Source: Allocoleopsis sp036703385 (GTDB lineage Bacteria; Cyanobacteriota; Cyanobacteriia; Cyanobacteriales; Coleofasciculaceae). From it: a stretch of DNA of 32,744 bases. The DNA lies in assembly GCF_036703385.1 (NCBI RefSeq), contig NZ_DATNPA010000529.1:1-32744 (forward strand), written 5' to 3'. The position numbers and the translations under genes were made by a program. The notes beneath the pieces are model-generated. The model was given only the letters and a program-made list of their open reading frames with translations. It was not told the origin of the DNA and searched no databases. Positions 1 to 9,151 of the stretch are shown piece by piece; positions within the stretch are counted from its first letter, which is position 1, and the number at the start of each line of letters is the position of its first letter.

Positions 1-3000
1 AAGAACCCGGAAGCATCGTCATTACTAACTGTCAGTGTTCCTCTGGGTGTGCAGTATGGGGCAAATCAACCCCGAACAACAATTCGTAATACTGGGACGT
101 TAGCTGTCGGGAAAAACTTCACTCTCAATGCTGGGAATTTAGATTTACAAGGTTTAGTGCAGGCGGGAAACAATTTAACTCTACAAGCACAAGATACAGT
201 TAAGATTCGAGATAGTATAACTCATCCGTTTATTGCTGCGGCTGGCGGTCAATTGCTGGTTCAAGGCAATGGAGCGGTTGATATTTTTGCCTTGAATCAT
301 CCCAATAGTGGCTTCTTTTCCGGTGGGGATATGGTGTTAAGGTCACCTAATGCTGTTATGGGCGATGCTCACTATACCACAGGGGGAAATTTCCGCATCG
401 AACAGCTTGATGGCAGTCTGGGAAATTTATCAAGTCCTGGTGACCCTGTTATTCGTGCGAGTGGGAATGTTAGTTTTACCGATTATACTGGAGCTTCTCT
501 GCATATTTTTGCTGGGGGTTCAGTGAACCTTGGTAGTGTCACGATTACAGATACAGATACTAGTAACTTTATTAATGAAACTGTTCCCCTCTCTCAAACT
601 CTTCCAGATGGTACAAATACAGTCACGATTAATGGTAGTACGCGACCAACTTTAGATATTCGGGCTGGAACTTTGGCAGTCGGTAATCCTGTAAACGTAT
701 GTGTGGGCTGTCCCTTGTTTCAACCGACGAACCTTACCTTTCCCAATACACCGTTAACGGCTGATATAACCATTAACCAAATTCTTATCAATAGACCCGA
801 TGGCTTGGTATTTTTAACCAATCAGTACCAACCTAATCCAGCACTAGCGGGAAATATTCAAGTAACGAACATTGTTGCCGGCGATCGGAATGGCGGTTTT
901 AGCAGTTTTAGAGGTAACGGGAGTGATGTTGTTATTGACTCTCGCGGGAATATTACACTTCCTGAAAATGGCACGATTCAAACGAATTCTGGAACGGGTA
1001 ATGCTGGAAACGTCACCCTAATTGCTAATGGATCGTTCTTTATGAACCCTGGTTCTCAAATACAGGCTGTTACTTTCGGGCAGGGGAATGCAGGGAATGT
1101 AACTATTAAGGTTGGTGATGCTGTAATAAACTCAGGAATTGGCACGGTTATTTATACTAATGTACAACCTGGCTCTGTAGGAAATGCGGGTGATATTAAT
1201 ATCCAAGCTGGTTCGCTTTCCTTAATTGATGGTGCTCAACTGCAAGCGATTGGTGGACAGGGAAACGCAGGGAATGTAATCATTAATGTCCGCGATGATG
1301 TTCTCATCTCCGGAGCAGATTCTAGTGGCCAATATAACAGTTCCATCTACACCTCTATAGGGGAAGGGGCGACAGGTAATGGTGGCAATATCGAGATTCA
1401 AGCACGGACGCTTACCCTAACCGATTATGGTTTTCTTGATGCAGGTATTTTCTCAGTTGATGGAGGTGTTCCCTCACAAGGACAGAGTAAAGCAGGGAAT
1501 ATCACTCTAAATGTTCGCGATACTATCACTGTTGCTGGATCTAATGCTACCTCTGGATACTCTAGTGGAATGTCTGTCGCCACATACAAAGGAGCAAGCG
1601 GTCAAGCAGGACAACTTCTTATTAATACCAATAAGCTGACTGTAGCTGATGGTGCTTATTTAGATGCTTCTACCTACAATTCCAGTAATGGTGGTGATAT
1701 TACCGTTAATGCTAATGTCGTAGAACTGACAGGTGGCGGACAAATCCTAGCACTGCCTTACGCTCAAGGAAATGGAGGGAATGTTACCCTAAATGTTAGC
1801 GATCGCCTCACCATTTCCGGTTATGACCCAACCTTTCAAAGCCGATTCAATCAATTTGGGTCAGATGTTGTTACCAATCAAGGCAATGTTAGTGGAGTAT
1901 TTACAGGCTATGGACTCTTCGGCGTACTTTCCACAGTCCTATATATTCCCGTTGAGTCCACCGGCAACGCTGGCAATATCTCCATCATCGGGACACGAGA
2001 GGTCAATATCGATGGGGGAGAACTCTTCACAGGAGCCTTTAATACAGGAAATGCAGGTACTCTGTCTATCTCCCAAACCGGTTCGGTGAGGTTAACCAAC
2101 AAGGCTTCAATTTCCACATCAACATTCGGAACCGGGAATGCAGGTACTCTGTTGATTGAAACGGGCAATCTCAGTGTTCAAAATCAGTCATTTATGATTA
2201 GTGCTACCGTTGGTGCTGGAGATGCGGGAAATTTGACAATAGACGCTCATGATTCAGTTGAAGTGAACAGTGGTAGTCAAATTACGTCCCAGACAAGTGG
2301 AAGTGGCAATGCGGCAGATTTAACTGTCGAAACTCGACGATTAAGTCTCAGGAATGGAGAGATTTCAACTGGTACTGGCCCAATAGTTGCCGCCGATATA
2401 AATCCCTTAATCTATTCTCTAACTAATGGGGGTAGTGGAAATCTAAATGTAAGAGCATCTGAGTCTGTAGACATTGGTGGAGAACCGGGAACTCCTATAG
2501 GTGGTTTGTTTACTTCAACAGCTAGTTTTGGACAAGGTGGAGAATTAACCGTTGAAACCGGGAGATTGATAGTTCAAGATGGAGGGCGAATAGAAGCTGG
2601 TACATTTGGTACTGGTGTAGGAGGCACGGTTACAGTCAAGGCATCGGAGTCGATTGAACTTATCGGCACTTCAGCAGATGGAAATTTTGCCAGTGGCATC
2701 TCTGCCTATAGTCGCCCACCGCTCAATTTCGACGCTAATCTGTGGCAAGGCAATGCCAATAGCGGAAACGTAAACGTAACGACTAACCAATTAAGTATCC
2801 GAGATGGAGCACAAGTAACGACTGCCGTTGAGGGAACATCTCAGACTGGAAATGCTGGAGATATTCAAGTTCAAGCAAATTCCCTCTCTCTCTCCAATGG
2901 TGGGAGAATTACCAGCCGCAGTGATGGCAAGAGTAATGCGGGGAATATCAACGTTAATGTAACGGGAAATTTGCGCTCAAGCGGTGGCAACATTACAGCA

Positions 3001-3804
3001 ACCTCCACTCAATTAGGGGGTGGCGATATTAACATTGCAGCAGATGATATTCGCTTAAGTAACAGCAGCCTAATTAGTACCAGCGTCAAGGAAAGTACAG
3101 GCGGCGGTGGTAATATCACGATGAACTCAACCGTCTTCCTCGCCATCGAAGACAGCGACATTCTGGCAAATGCTGAAGCGGGGCCCGGAGGCGATATTAC
3201 CATTAACTCTTCGGCATTTATTGCCGATCTATTCTCCACTGGTTTAGCTATACCTGTTGGTCGAAATCCGGGTGACTTGAATCAATTTCGGGGGAATGGA
3301 CGGAACGATATTTCCGTTTCTGTGGCTGATTCATCTCGGAATAACGATCGCGTCGATATTTCTGCGGATTCACGCACCAATACTGATGGTACGGTGAGCG
3401 TCCGTGGTTCTTTCTCTGAGCGCCGAGTGAATCCTTTACCGGAGTGGGTTAATGCAGAAGAATTAATTGATCGCCGTTGCACACCAGCGAACACCAACAA
3501 AAAGAGTAGTTTTACGATTACAGGGCGCGGAGGCTTACCTCCGAGTCCTAATGATCCTCTGACATATCAGGACGTTTGGGTTGATTGGATTACCCTTGAA
3601 AAAAGGGAAGAAAACGGCAATGGTTCGGCTGCTGATACCAATCCCACTCCTTCTAGCCCAAAACTACTTGTAGAAGCTCAAGGGTGGATAATGAACGATA
3701 AAGGGCAGGTTGTTCTTACAGCACAAGCACCAACAGCTACACCCAGTCGTCCTCGATTAGAATTCCCACCTTGTGAGGGTAACAAGGCGGCGTTTGATCA
3801 GTAG
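1..3804 (+). CDS. Two-partner-secretion (filamentous-haemagglutinin-like) adhesin, 3' part
   Basis: Secreted TpsA-type passenger protein, cut by the left window edge. The frame is open from base 1, so the GTG at 49 is only an internal Val codon; the first visible residues (VPLGVQYGANQP) fit the stretch that follows the TPS secretion domain in cyanobacterial members. About 1,267 residues are visible. Nearly all is a glycine/asparagine-rich repeat with recurring GNAGN, GNGGN and SGNAG turns separated by short beta-strand patterns, as in a right-handed parallel beta-helix. The end (about the last 110 residues) is non-repetitive: a DRRC cysteine, a TGRGGLPPSPNDPL motif, a WVDW motif and a closing FPPCEG, a tail shared by cyanobacterial proteins of this class. 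Such proteins are exported through a TpsB/Omp85-type pore; no TpsB is visible here. The ligand is unknown. Confidence 0.88.
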   Translation, partial: KNPEASSLLTVSVPLGVQYGANQPRTTIRNTGTLAVGKNFTLNAGNLDLQGLVQAGNNLTLQAQDTVKIRDSITHPFIAAAGGQLLVQGNGAVDIFALNHPNSGFFSGGDMVLRSPNAVMGDAHYTTGGNFRIEQLDGSLGNLSSPGDPVIRASGNVSFTDYTGASLHIFAGGSVNLGSVTITDTDTSNFINETVPLSQTLPDGTNTVTINGSTRPTLDIRAGTLAVGNPVNVCVGCPLFQPTNLTFPNTPLTADITINQILINRPDGLVFLTNQYQPNPALAGNIQVTNIVAGDRNGGFSSFRGNGSDVVIDSRGNITLPENGTIQTNSGTGNAGNVTLIANGSFFMNPGSQIQAVTFGQGNAGNVTIKVGDAVINSGIGTVIYTNVQPGSVGNAGDINIQAGSLSLIDGAQLQAIGGQGNAGNVIINVRDDVLISGADSSGQYNSSIYTSIGEGATGNGGNIEIQARTLTLTDYGFLDAGIFSVDGGVPSQGQSKAGNITLNVRDTITVAGSNATSGYSSGMSVATYKGASGQAGQLLINTNKLTVADGAYLDASTYNSSNGGDITVNANVVELTGGGQILALPYAQGNGGNVTLNVSDRLTISGYDPTFQSRFNQFGSDVVTNQGNVSGVFTGYGLFGVLSTVLYIPVESTGNAGNISIIGTREVNIDGGELFTGAFNTGNAGTLSISQTGSVRLTNKASISTSTFGTGNAGTLLIETGNLSVQNQSFMISATVGAGDAGNLTIDAHDSVEVNSGSQITSQTSGSGNAADLTVETRRLSLRNGEISTGTGPIVAADINPLIYSLTNGGSGNLNVRASESVDIGGEPGTPIGGLFTSTASFGQGGELTVETGRLIVQDGGRIEAGTFGTGVGGTVTVKASESIELIGTSADGNFASGISAYSRPPLNFDANLWQGNANSGNVNVTTNQLSIRDGAQVTTAVEGTSQTGNAGDIQVQANSLSLSNGGRITSRSDGKSNAGNINVNVTGNLRSSGGNITATSTQLGGGDINIAADDIRLSNSSLISTSVKESTGGGGNITMNSTVFLAIEDSDILANAEAGPGGDITINSSAFIADLFSTGLAIPVGRNPGDLNQFRGNGRNDISVSVADSSRNNDRVDISADSRTNTDGTVSVRGSFSERRVNPLPEWVNAEELIDRRCTPANTNKKSSFTITGRGGLPPSPNDPLTYQDVWVDWITLEKREENGNGSAADTNPTPSSPKLLVEAQGWIMNDKGQVVLTAQAPTATPSRPRLEFPPCEGNKAAFDQ

Positions 3805-3932
3805 ATAGGCACAAATAAACGAAGGTATATTAACAAATGTTAAGAGACTACAATCTTCTTGCCTTCTGCCTTCTACCCTCTGCCTTGCCTCAACGACAAA
3901 TATTAATGCCTACCTACTTAGTGTAGGAACAC
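3805..3932. other. Intergenic, convergent genes
   Basis: Short spacer between the adhesin stop and the stop of the minus-strand TPR gene. It holds a low-complexity pyrimidine run of the CCTTCTGCC type around 3858-3890, which recurs at about 12865-12893 and 17327-17342. No convincing terminator was identified. Confidence 0.4.
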
Positions 3933-4355
3933 TCAAGGCTCAGATAACCAGCTTTGGACGCGCTTTAAACTTTTCCAATCCGGTTTTCTGTTCAATCCGT
4001 CTTCCAGGCTTTCCGTCAAGTCCCGCCGGACTTGAGAATCCATCGCCATCAGCTGCTTGGCAACATCGACGTGTTTACGCACCCCTGTTTGACCCGTTTC
4101 CAACATGGCGATGGCGAGGTTAACTCTGGCTTGGGGGGCACTCTGATCTAACTTAACGCCCTTGAGAGCGGCTTTATAGGCTTGTTCTGGTTTGTCATCC
4201 AGCAAATAAAGCCATGCGAGACAACTCCACGCGGCAGCTGTTTTGGGAGAGCGATCGCAAATTTCCTTGAAAACTGGAAGCAGTGTATCTGGACCCTCAC
4301 CCGCGTTGTAACGTTCCAGACCAATATCAAACAGGGAGGTAATGGATTCGGTCAT
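3933..4355 (-). CDS. Small TPR-repeat protein
   Basis: A 140-residue protein that is probably an all-helical adaptor. About 2-3 tetratricopeptide-like units are seen: residues near 8-40 (IGLERYNAGEGPDTLLPVFK), near 40-75 (AAAWSCLAWLYLLDDKPEQA) and near 75-110 (PQARVNLAIAMLETG). No signal peptide or membrane segment is present. The ATG at 4355 is preceded by an AT-rich leader without a strong Shine-Dalgarno, which is common in cyanobacteria. It lies downstream of the IscA-type gene on the same strand, but a terminator-like hairpin stands between them, so co-transcription may be partial. The partner protein is unknown; a link to Fe-S assembly is only suggested by position. Confidence 0.75.
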   Translation of the reverse strand: MTESITSLFDIGLERYNAGEGPDTLLPVFKEICDRSPKTAAAWSCLAWLYLLDDKPEQAYKAALKGVKLDQSAPQARVNLAIAMLETGQTGVRKHVDVAKQLMAMDSQVRRDLTESLEDGLNRKPDWKSLKRVQSWLSEP

Positions 4356-4425
4356 AAATAGTCTACTTACTGTCTTTCGTTCTTATTTATATCGCTTCGC
4401 TATATTGACACAATGTTTAACCTTT

Positions 4426-4461
4426 AAAAGATACCAGACCCAGCTCACGGGTTGGATCTGG
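4426..4461 (-). terminator. Rho-independent terminator of the IscA-type gene
   Basis: Read on the minus strand, CCAGATCCA pairs with TGGGTCTGG (9 pairs, one G-U) around a 10-nt loop, and is followed at once by TATCTTTT. It begins about 80 bases after the stop of the IscA-type gene and precedes the TPR gene. Structure and T-run are both visible; activity is inferred. Confidence 0.7.
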
Positions 4462-4542
4462 TTGGAGCGAGTCCGACAAAGACGCCAATCTCACTGGATG
4501 GCAACAGCTTGCCACGGGAGGAAGCCATAGGGCGCGGGCTAA

Positions 4543-4899
4543 TCAAACACCGAAGGACTTCCCACAGCCACAGCTTTGGCTAGCATTGGGGTTGGTGAAT
4601 TGAAAGCCACCACCAATCATGGCATCGCTGTAATCGAGTACCAAGCCGTAAAGATAAAGCATACTCTTAGGATCGCAGACGATTTTGAAGCCTTCATAGT
4701 CGAAGACTTCATCATTCTCCCGAACTTTACTAGGGTCTTCAAAATCCATCATGTAAGACATGCCCGAACAGCCTCCCTGGCGGACACCAACCCGCAAGTA
4801 GAGGTCTTTTCCTTGTCTTTCTCGCAGCGCTGAAACATGCTTGAGGGCGGCCTCTGTCAGTTGGATACCTCTTTGTTGAGGCTGAGTTGCTTGTGTCAT
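4543..4899 (-). CDS. iscA: Iron-sulfur cluster carrier, IscA/SufA (HesB) family
   Basis: A 118-residue A-type carrier that receives and passes on Fe-S clusters (or iron) during maturation of cytosolic Fe-S proteins. The three ligand cysteines of the family are present: C44 in RQGGCSGMSYMM, then C110 and C112 in the C-terminal SCGCGKSF. Length is typical (105-120). The DPKSMLYLYGLVLDYSDAMIG core and GFQFTNPNA just before the last cysteines are family hallmarks. The iscA and sufA names are used interchangeably for cyanobacterial members, so the symbol is approximate. A clear terminator follows. No other suf/isc gene is adjacent, as in many cyanobacteria where A-type carriers stand alone. Confidence 0.93.
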   Translation of the reverse strand: MTQATQPQQRGIQLTEAALKHVSALRERQGKDLYLRVGVRQGGCSGMSYMMDFEDPSKVRENDEVFDYEGFKIVCDPKSMLYLYGLVLDYSDAMIGGGFQFTNPNASQSCGCGKSFGV

Positions 4900-5205
4900 G
4901 AATACCTTGCGACTCCTATTTGCTCTTTTTGAGGGAATACTTTATTGTGCCAGTCCACAGTGTCAAGTTGATTGATAGAACCGACAAGGGGTGAACCTGC
5001 GGAGTGTAGCTTTTCTTCTGTTATTTTAACGAATCCCCCTGCCATCCAGTGAGGGCTTCAAGATGCCCTAGTAGAAGACAGCAGAAATCACTTGCAACAT
5101 CAAGAGAACAACAGCCCGGAAATTATTGCGGTTTAATAGGAATATCTCCTCTTATACTGGTTCTCGGCTCGCTATTATTTTTGCAATTAACGCCATCGCT
5201 ATTCT
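4900..5205. promoter_or_regulatory. Divergent intergenic region, no defined element
   Basis: Spacer between the divergent IscA-type gene and the acidic conserved protein; it must hold both promoters. An open frame at 5049-5264 runs through it but overlaps the next gene, has no ribosome-binding site and codes for an unremarkable serine/leucine-rich peptide. No operator or promoter can be named with confidence. Confidence 0.35.
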
Positions 5206-6873
5206 ATGTCTGCTCTGAATCCCACTACTTGCCGTCGGCTCAAAAAATTACAACAAATTCCTAGTGTGTGGGAAGGCGATCGCCGTTCGCTGTCAGCTTT
5301 TGCAGATACTAGGGAATCAGAGGCTGAAAGTAACAGCGAATGCATTCTCTGGGTAGATGGCTCCGAAGGAATTGTTCGGGCAATGGAGGTCGTGTCGCCA
5401 GAAATGGGGCCAGAAGCCGTTGTTCGCACCTTGCTGCGAGCAATGGAGCATCCCCAAAGCCCTGCTCGACCCGCTCGACCCTCTAAGATTGTGGTACGAG
5501 ACCGGGAAATACAATTTTATTTACGCGGTGTTCTTCAAGATTTAGATATTACGATTGATTATTTCCCTGAGTTGCCCCTGATTGATGAAGTGTTTCGCGG
5601 GTTTGCCGATTTTGCCGGCAACCGACGCCCCGAACTCCCGCCCCAGTATGCGGACCTCCTGCTTCAGAAATCCTATGAACTTTGGCATGATGCCCCTTGG
5701 GAACTACTCGCTGACCACAATGTTCTCTCCGTTGAACTGAATCACTGGGATGTGGGAACGTTGTACGCTTCCGTCATGGGGATGCTAGGGATGGAGTATG
5801 GGGTACTGCTTTATCGCTCGTTAGATTCCCTCAAACGGTTTCGCGCATCAGTTTTAGGCGAGGAGTCTTTTGAGGCGATGGAAAAAGCATTTTTAGCACA
5901 AGATTGCTTGTTTGTCACGTTTGGACGAGATGAGGAGGATTCCGAGGAAGAGGAGGAAGAGGAAGACTTTGATTTAGCGGATTTGCCAGTGTCAGAGATT
6001 GTTCCGAGTTTTGGGACAGTGCATCCCTTGGAAGGAATGCGACCGTTTCTTTATGACGAAGAAGCGATCGCACTTTATATGGCTCTCGAAGCACTACATC
6101 GGTTTTTCAAAGCCACCTCTCGGAAGTTGGCAGCAGACGAGTTCCCCGATATATCCAAGCGTTACCGCATACCCATACCTCTGGAAATAGAGTCCAAATC
6201 GACGCTTTCGGTTAAAGTTTCCACGCTCCCGGACGTGGCAGCTGAGTTAATGGAGATGACTCAGCTGGCTGAGGACGACGATTTTGATGACGACTTTGAT
6301 GATGACGATGATGACTTTGATGACGCGGAGATGGCAGTCCCGCTACGGGATGACCTAGTGCCAAAAGATTCATTCTTGAGTTTGGGGATGATTCCTTGGG
6401 AAAGTGTTGAAATGTTGCGTACTGGATTGGATTGCTATCAGTCCAAGGATGTTAAAGAGGCTGGCGAAGGAATGCCGATTATTTTGATTCAAACCACTCG
6501 TCCCAAGGCAAAAGTGCTGATTGAGCAAATCAAAACAGCTGGAGGTTTAAAAGGAATTTGCTTTAATCCAGGGGAAGACCCCTTTGAGGGGGAACGTTAT
6601 GACTTGGGCATTCTTCAGACTGAGAATAGCAATCTGTACCTGTTTGGAGAGTTTCCCGAAGCCGACCCCACCCATGTGTCCGCCCGCAAGAAGTGGGATC
6701 AGCGCTGTAAGAAAATAAAGGGCTATTGTGCCTTAATCATTGCCAAAGGGCTGACAGGCGCAGCACGCGGCAATCCTCAGCCTAGCGACATGATGGCATT
6801 TTTTGAGGCGCGATCGCTCTCAGCCAGCGAGTTGGGATTAGGAATGCTTCAGTTGATGCCGCAGTTTGATTAA
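5206..6873 (+). CDS. Conserved acidic protein of unknown function (DUF7309/DUF6930-like)
   Basis: A 555-residue soluble protein. Three folded blocks are separated by two extremely acidic linkers: about residues 245-260 (mostly Glu) and about 351-376 (Asp/Phe repeats such as DDDFDDDFDD). The middle block (about 165-225) has a WELLADHNVLSVELNHWDVG to YGVLLYRSL pattern that I associate with DUF7309. The C-terminal block (about 420-555) has IILIQTTRPKAKVLIEQI then GGLKGICFNPGEDP and a closing GLGMLQLMPQF, which I associate with DUF6930. Both assignments are from memory and moderate. No signal peptide, membrane segment or catalytic motif was recognised. ATG at 5206 has no obvious Shine-Dalgarno. 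It is probably monocistronic, with a hairpin just after the stop. Function unknown. Confidence 0.8.
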   Translation: MSALNPTTCRRLKKLQQIPSVWEGDRRSLSAFADTRESEAESNSECILWVDGSEGIVRAMEVVSPEMGPEAVVRTLLRAMEHPQSPARPARPSKIVVRDREIQFYLRGVLQDLDITIDYFPELPLIDEVFRGFADFAGNRRPELPPQYADLLLQKSYELWHDAPWELLADHNVLSVELNHWDVGTLYASVMGMLGMEYGVLLYRSLDSLKRFRASVLGEESFEAMEKAFLAQDCLFVTFGRDEEDSEEEEEEEDFDLADLPVSEIVPSFGTVHPLEGMRPFLYDEEAIALYMALEALHRFFKATSRKLAADEFPDISKRYRIPIPLEIESKSTLSVKVSTLPDVAAELMEMTQLAEDDDFDDDFDDDDDDFDDAEMAVPLRDDLVPKDSFLSLGMIPWESVEMLRTGLDCYQSKDVKEAGEGMPIILIQTTRPKAKVLIEQIKTAGGLKGICFNPGEDPFEGERYDLGILQTENSNLYLFGEFPEADPTHVSARKKWDQRCKKIKGYCALIIAKGLTGAARGNPQPSDMMAFFEARSLSASELGLGMLQLMPQFD

Positions 6874-6879
6874 GGTTCA

Positions 6880-6914
6880 CCAACCCCGCCTTACTTCGTG
6901 AAGACGGGGATTGG
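6880..6914 (+). terminator. Hairpin downstream of the acidic protein gene
   Basis: CCAACCCCG pairs with CGGGGATTGG (one bulged A) around a 16-nt spacer, starting 7 bases after the stop codon. There is no T-run, so it may be a processing/stability hairpin or a dispersed cyanobacterial palindrome and not an intrinsic terminator. Confidence 0.5.
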
Positions 6915-7303
6915 AAGAGATAACCTTCCATTTGATAGTCAAGGCTAGATTTCAGGAGCCCTATTTTTAAAGCTTTCTAGGCTTTTTCTTTGACATTTAA
7001 GTGCATTCTCATCTCATTTTTCCGAGTACTTTTTCTTTCTTCTTCCCTTCTTTTCACTGGTATACTTGCGAAAGAGCCTAATTTATAAGCTTTTCGAGCG
7101 ATCGCAAGTATTACCCGCCTAGCTAACTTTCAATAAAAGGACTCTTTTACAGAAAGATTTCCGGTTACGCATAACGAGATAAACAGTAGTGAAGCTGATG
7201 ACACTTGACATGCTACAAAATTCTTTGTGTGTTTTAGTGGCTGATAGTGACTACAGTACCGATACACTAATTTGTCTCCTAACCTGAACGCGGTGCATCA
7301 ACA
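6915..7303. promoter_or_regulatory. Upstream region of the amine oxidase gene
   Basis: AT-rich spacer with no gene. A perfect TTGACA sits at 7205-7210, but the hexamer 17 bases further (TGTGTT) is a weak -10, so this is only a candidate -35 element. One GCGATCGC octamer occurs near 7099. No strong ribosome-binding site precedes the ATG at 7304. Confidence 0.3.
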
Positions 7304-8959
7304 ATGGCTAGGTCACCCCTGATTAAAGTCCTCAATCAAGTTTACAGAGTTGCTCAAATCTCAAGGAAAAGCGGTATCCCTCCAGCCGAAGTTCTCGGTA
7401 TCTTCAACGAAAGAATCTCTCGTCGCCGTCTGATACAGGGAGGTTTGGCATTAGCGGGAGCTGCTGCTGCCACTACGTTTAGGAGGGAGCGGGCTGTTGC
7501 CCAATCGGGAAGCTCCCCAGTCCTAGTGGTGGGTGCGGGCATTGCCGGACTGAGTGCCGCCTATCGCCTGAAACAGGCTGGCGTTCCCGTGAATGTCATT
7601 GAGGCAAGGAATCGCGTGGGCGGTCGAATTCGGAGTTTGCCCAATGTAGCCGGAACCCAAATCAAGGCAGAGCTGGGAGGAGAATTCATCGACACCAATC
7701 ATGTCTATATGCGAGGCTTGGCAAAGGAACTTGGCTTTAAACTCGTTGACCAGTTTGATGTCTTGAAGGGATTGATACCGACAACGTTCTTCTTTGAGGG
7801 ACGCCGAATTTCCATCAAGGAATTTGTTCAGGACTTTGCTCCTGCTGCCAAGCAGATTGAGGCAGATTTAAAAGCAATTGAGAATTTCGAGAGCTATGCG
7901 ATACCCGATCAAGCTACGGCGGCTTTAGACAAAGTCTCACTGAGCGACTATTTAGAGCGTCTTCCCACGACACCAACCATCCGGAAGATCCTCGAGGTTG
8001 CCTACATCCTTTGGGAGGGTAGAGAGGCACAAGAGCAATCCTGCCTCAATCTCCTGTACAACATAAGCATTGAACCCGGTGATTTTTCTTTCTACGGAGA
8101 GAGTGACGAACGCTATCAGATTGAAGGGGGTAACGACCAAATTCCCCGCCGACTGGCGGAGATATTGGCTGGTTCGATAGAAACTGGGACAGCTTTAGAA
8201 TCTATAAGCCAACTATCTGATGGTCGCTACCAAGCGAGTTTGCGCTCTGGAGGTCGTTCTTCTGAACGCAAGTACGAGCGGATTTTGTTGGCATTGCCGT
8301 TTAGCGTACTGCGTACCATCGAGCTGAAGGTCGATTTACCGCCAGCAAAAACGTTAGCTATTAATACGTTTGGCTATGGTAGCAACTCCAAATTAATCAC
8401 TGCTTATCAGAGCCGACTGTGGCGCGATCGCTATAACTCCAACGGCTCAGTCTCTACGGACTTAAGTTTTCAAGGTACCTGGGAAGCAACTCCCTTCGCT
8501 CCTGGTTCGGAAGGTTTAATCACAAACTATACTGGCGGTCGTCAAGGTTTAGCCCTCAAAACTGCAACGCCAGAAGTTCAAGCCCAACGATTCGTAGCGC
8601 AATTAGAGCAGGTTTTCCCTGGTGTTAGTGCCCAAAGACTTCCGGGTGCCGTCCGTGCCTACTGGGTAGGCGAGCAATACTCTCGCGGGGCATATTCCAC
8701 TTATTTAGTTGGGCAATATACTCAGATGTACGGCGCACAAGGAGAGCGCGTAGGCAATCTCTTTTTTGCTGGCGAACATTGCTCCTTAGAATCTTGGGGT
8801 TTTATGGAAGGAGGCTGCCAGACGGGTGAAGCTACAGCTTCAGAAATTCTGCAAGATTTAGGGGTTCAATCTGGCACGACGCAACAAAGTACTCAACTGC
8901 CAAGCACGCGCAGGAGGCGTTTCCGCCCGTTTGCTCGACCTCGACAGCGTCGCTCTTAA
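7304..8959 (+). CDS. Tat-exported FAD-dependent amine oxidase
   Basis: A 551-residue flavoprotein of the monoamine/L-amino-acid oxidase (amino_oxidase) family, expected to oxidise an amine or amino acid to the imine with FAD. After an unusually long N-terminal lead comes a twin-arginine signal, SRRRLIQGG plus an alanine-rich hydrophobic stretch (about residues 38-67), so the mature protein should be periplasmic or membrane-peripheral. The dinucleotide-binding VVGAGIAGLSAAYRL begins near residue 75, followed by IEARNRVGGRIRS and LGGEFID. The C-terminal FAD motif FFAGEHCSLESWGFMEGG lies near 487-505. A basic tail with STRRRRF ends the protein. Substrate cannot be read from the sequence; cyanobacterial relatives include arginine/basic amino acid oxidases and dehydrogenases. 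The Rieske oxygenase gene follows 192 bases downstream on the same strand. Confidence 0.88.
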   Translation: MARSPLIKVLNQVYRVAQISRKSGIPPAEVLGIFNERISRRRLIQGGLALAGAAAATTFRRERAVAQSGSSPVLVVGAGIAGLSAAYRLKQAGVPVNVIEARNRVGGRIRSLPNVAGTQIKAELGGEFIDTNHVYMRGLAKELGFKLVDQFDVLKGLIPTTFFFEGRRISIKEFVQDFAPAAKQIEADLKAIENFESYAIPDQATAALDKVSLSDYLERLPTTPTIRKILEVAYILWEGREAQEQSCLNLLYNISIEPGDFSFYGESDERYQIEGGNDQIPRRLAEILAGSIETGTALESISQLSDGRYQASLRSGGRSSERKYERILLALPFSVLRTIELKVDLPPAKTLAINTFGYGSNSKLITAYQSRLWRDRYNSNGSVSTDLSFQGTWEATPFAPGSEGLITNYTGGRQGLALKTATPEVQAQRFVAQLEQVFPGVSAQRLPGAVRAYWVGEQYSRGAYSTYLVGQYTQMYGAQGERVGNLFFAGEHCSLESWGFMEGGCQTGEATASEILQDLGVQSGTTQQSTQLPSTRRRRFRPFARPRQRRS

Positions 8960-9151
8960 CAATGCCAAAAATCGGCGGCAAGATGCCAAAAATTTTTTCT
9001 TTGGCAATTTTGAGCTTTTCCTTCCTTCTAACTAGTACCATTTCACGAAATGCCTGATACAGATAAAGCCTAGTGGCTTTAGAGCTGATTTATAAAGTAA
9101 AGCTGAAGAGTGGGGAACACTTCACCATCCAGGTTGTAGGATGCAAATCTA

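Noticed and set aside
5049..5264. 71-codon plus-strand open frame before the acidic protein
   Set aside because: Overlaps the next gene, has no ribosome-binding site and the product shows no conserved features.
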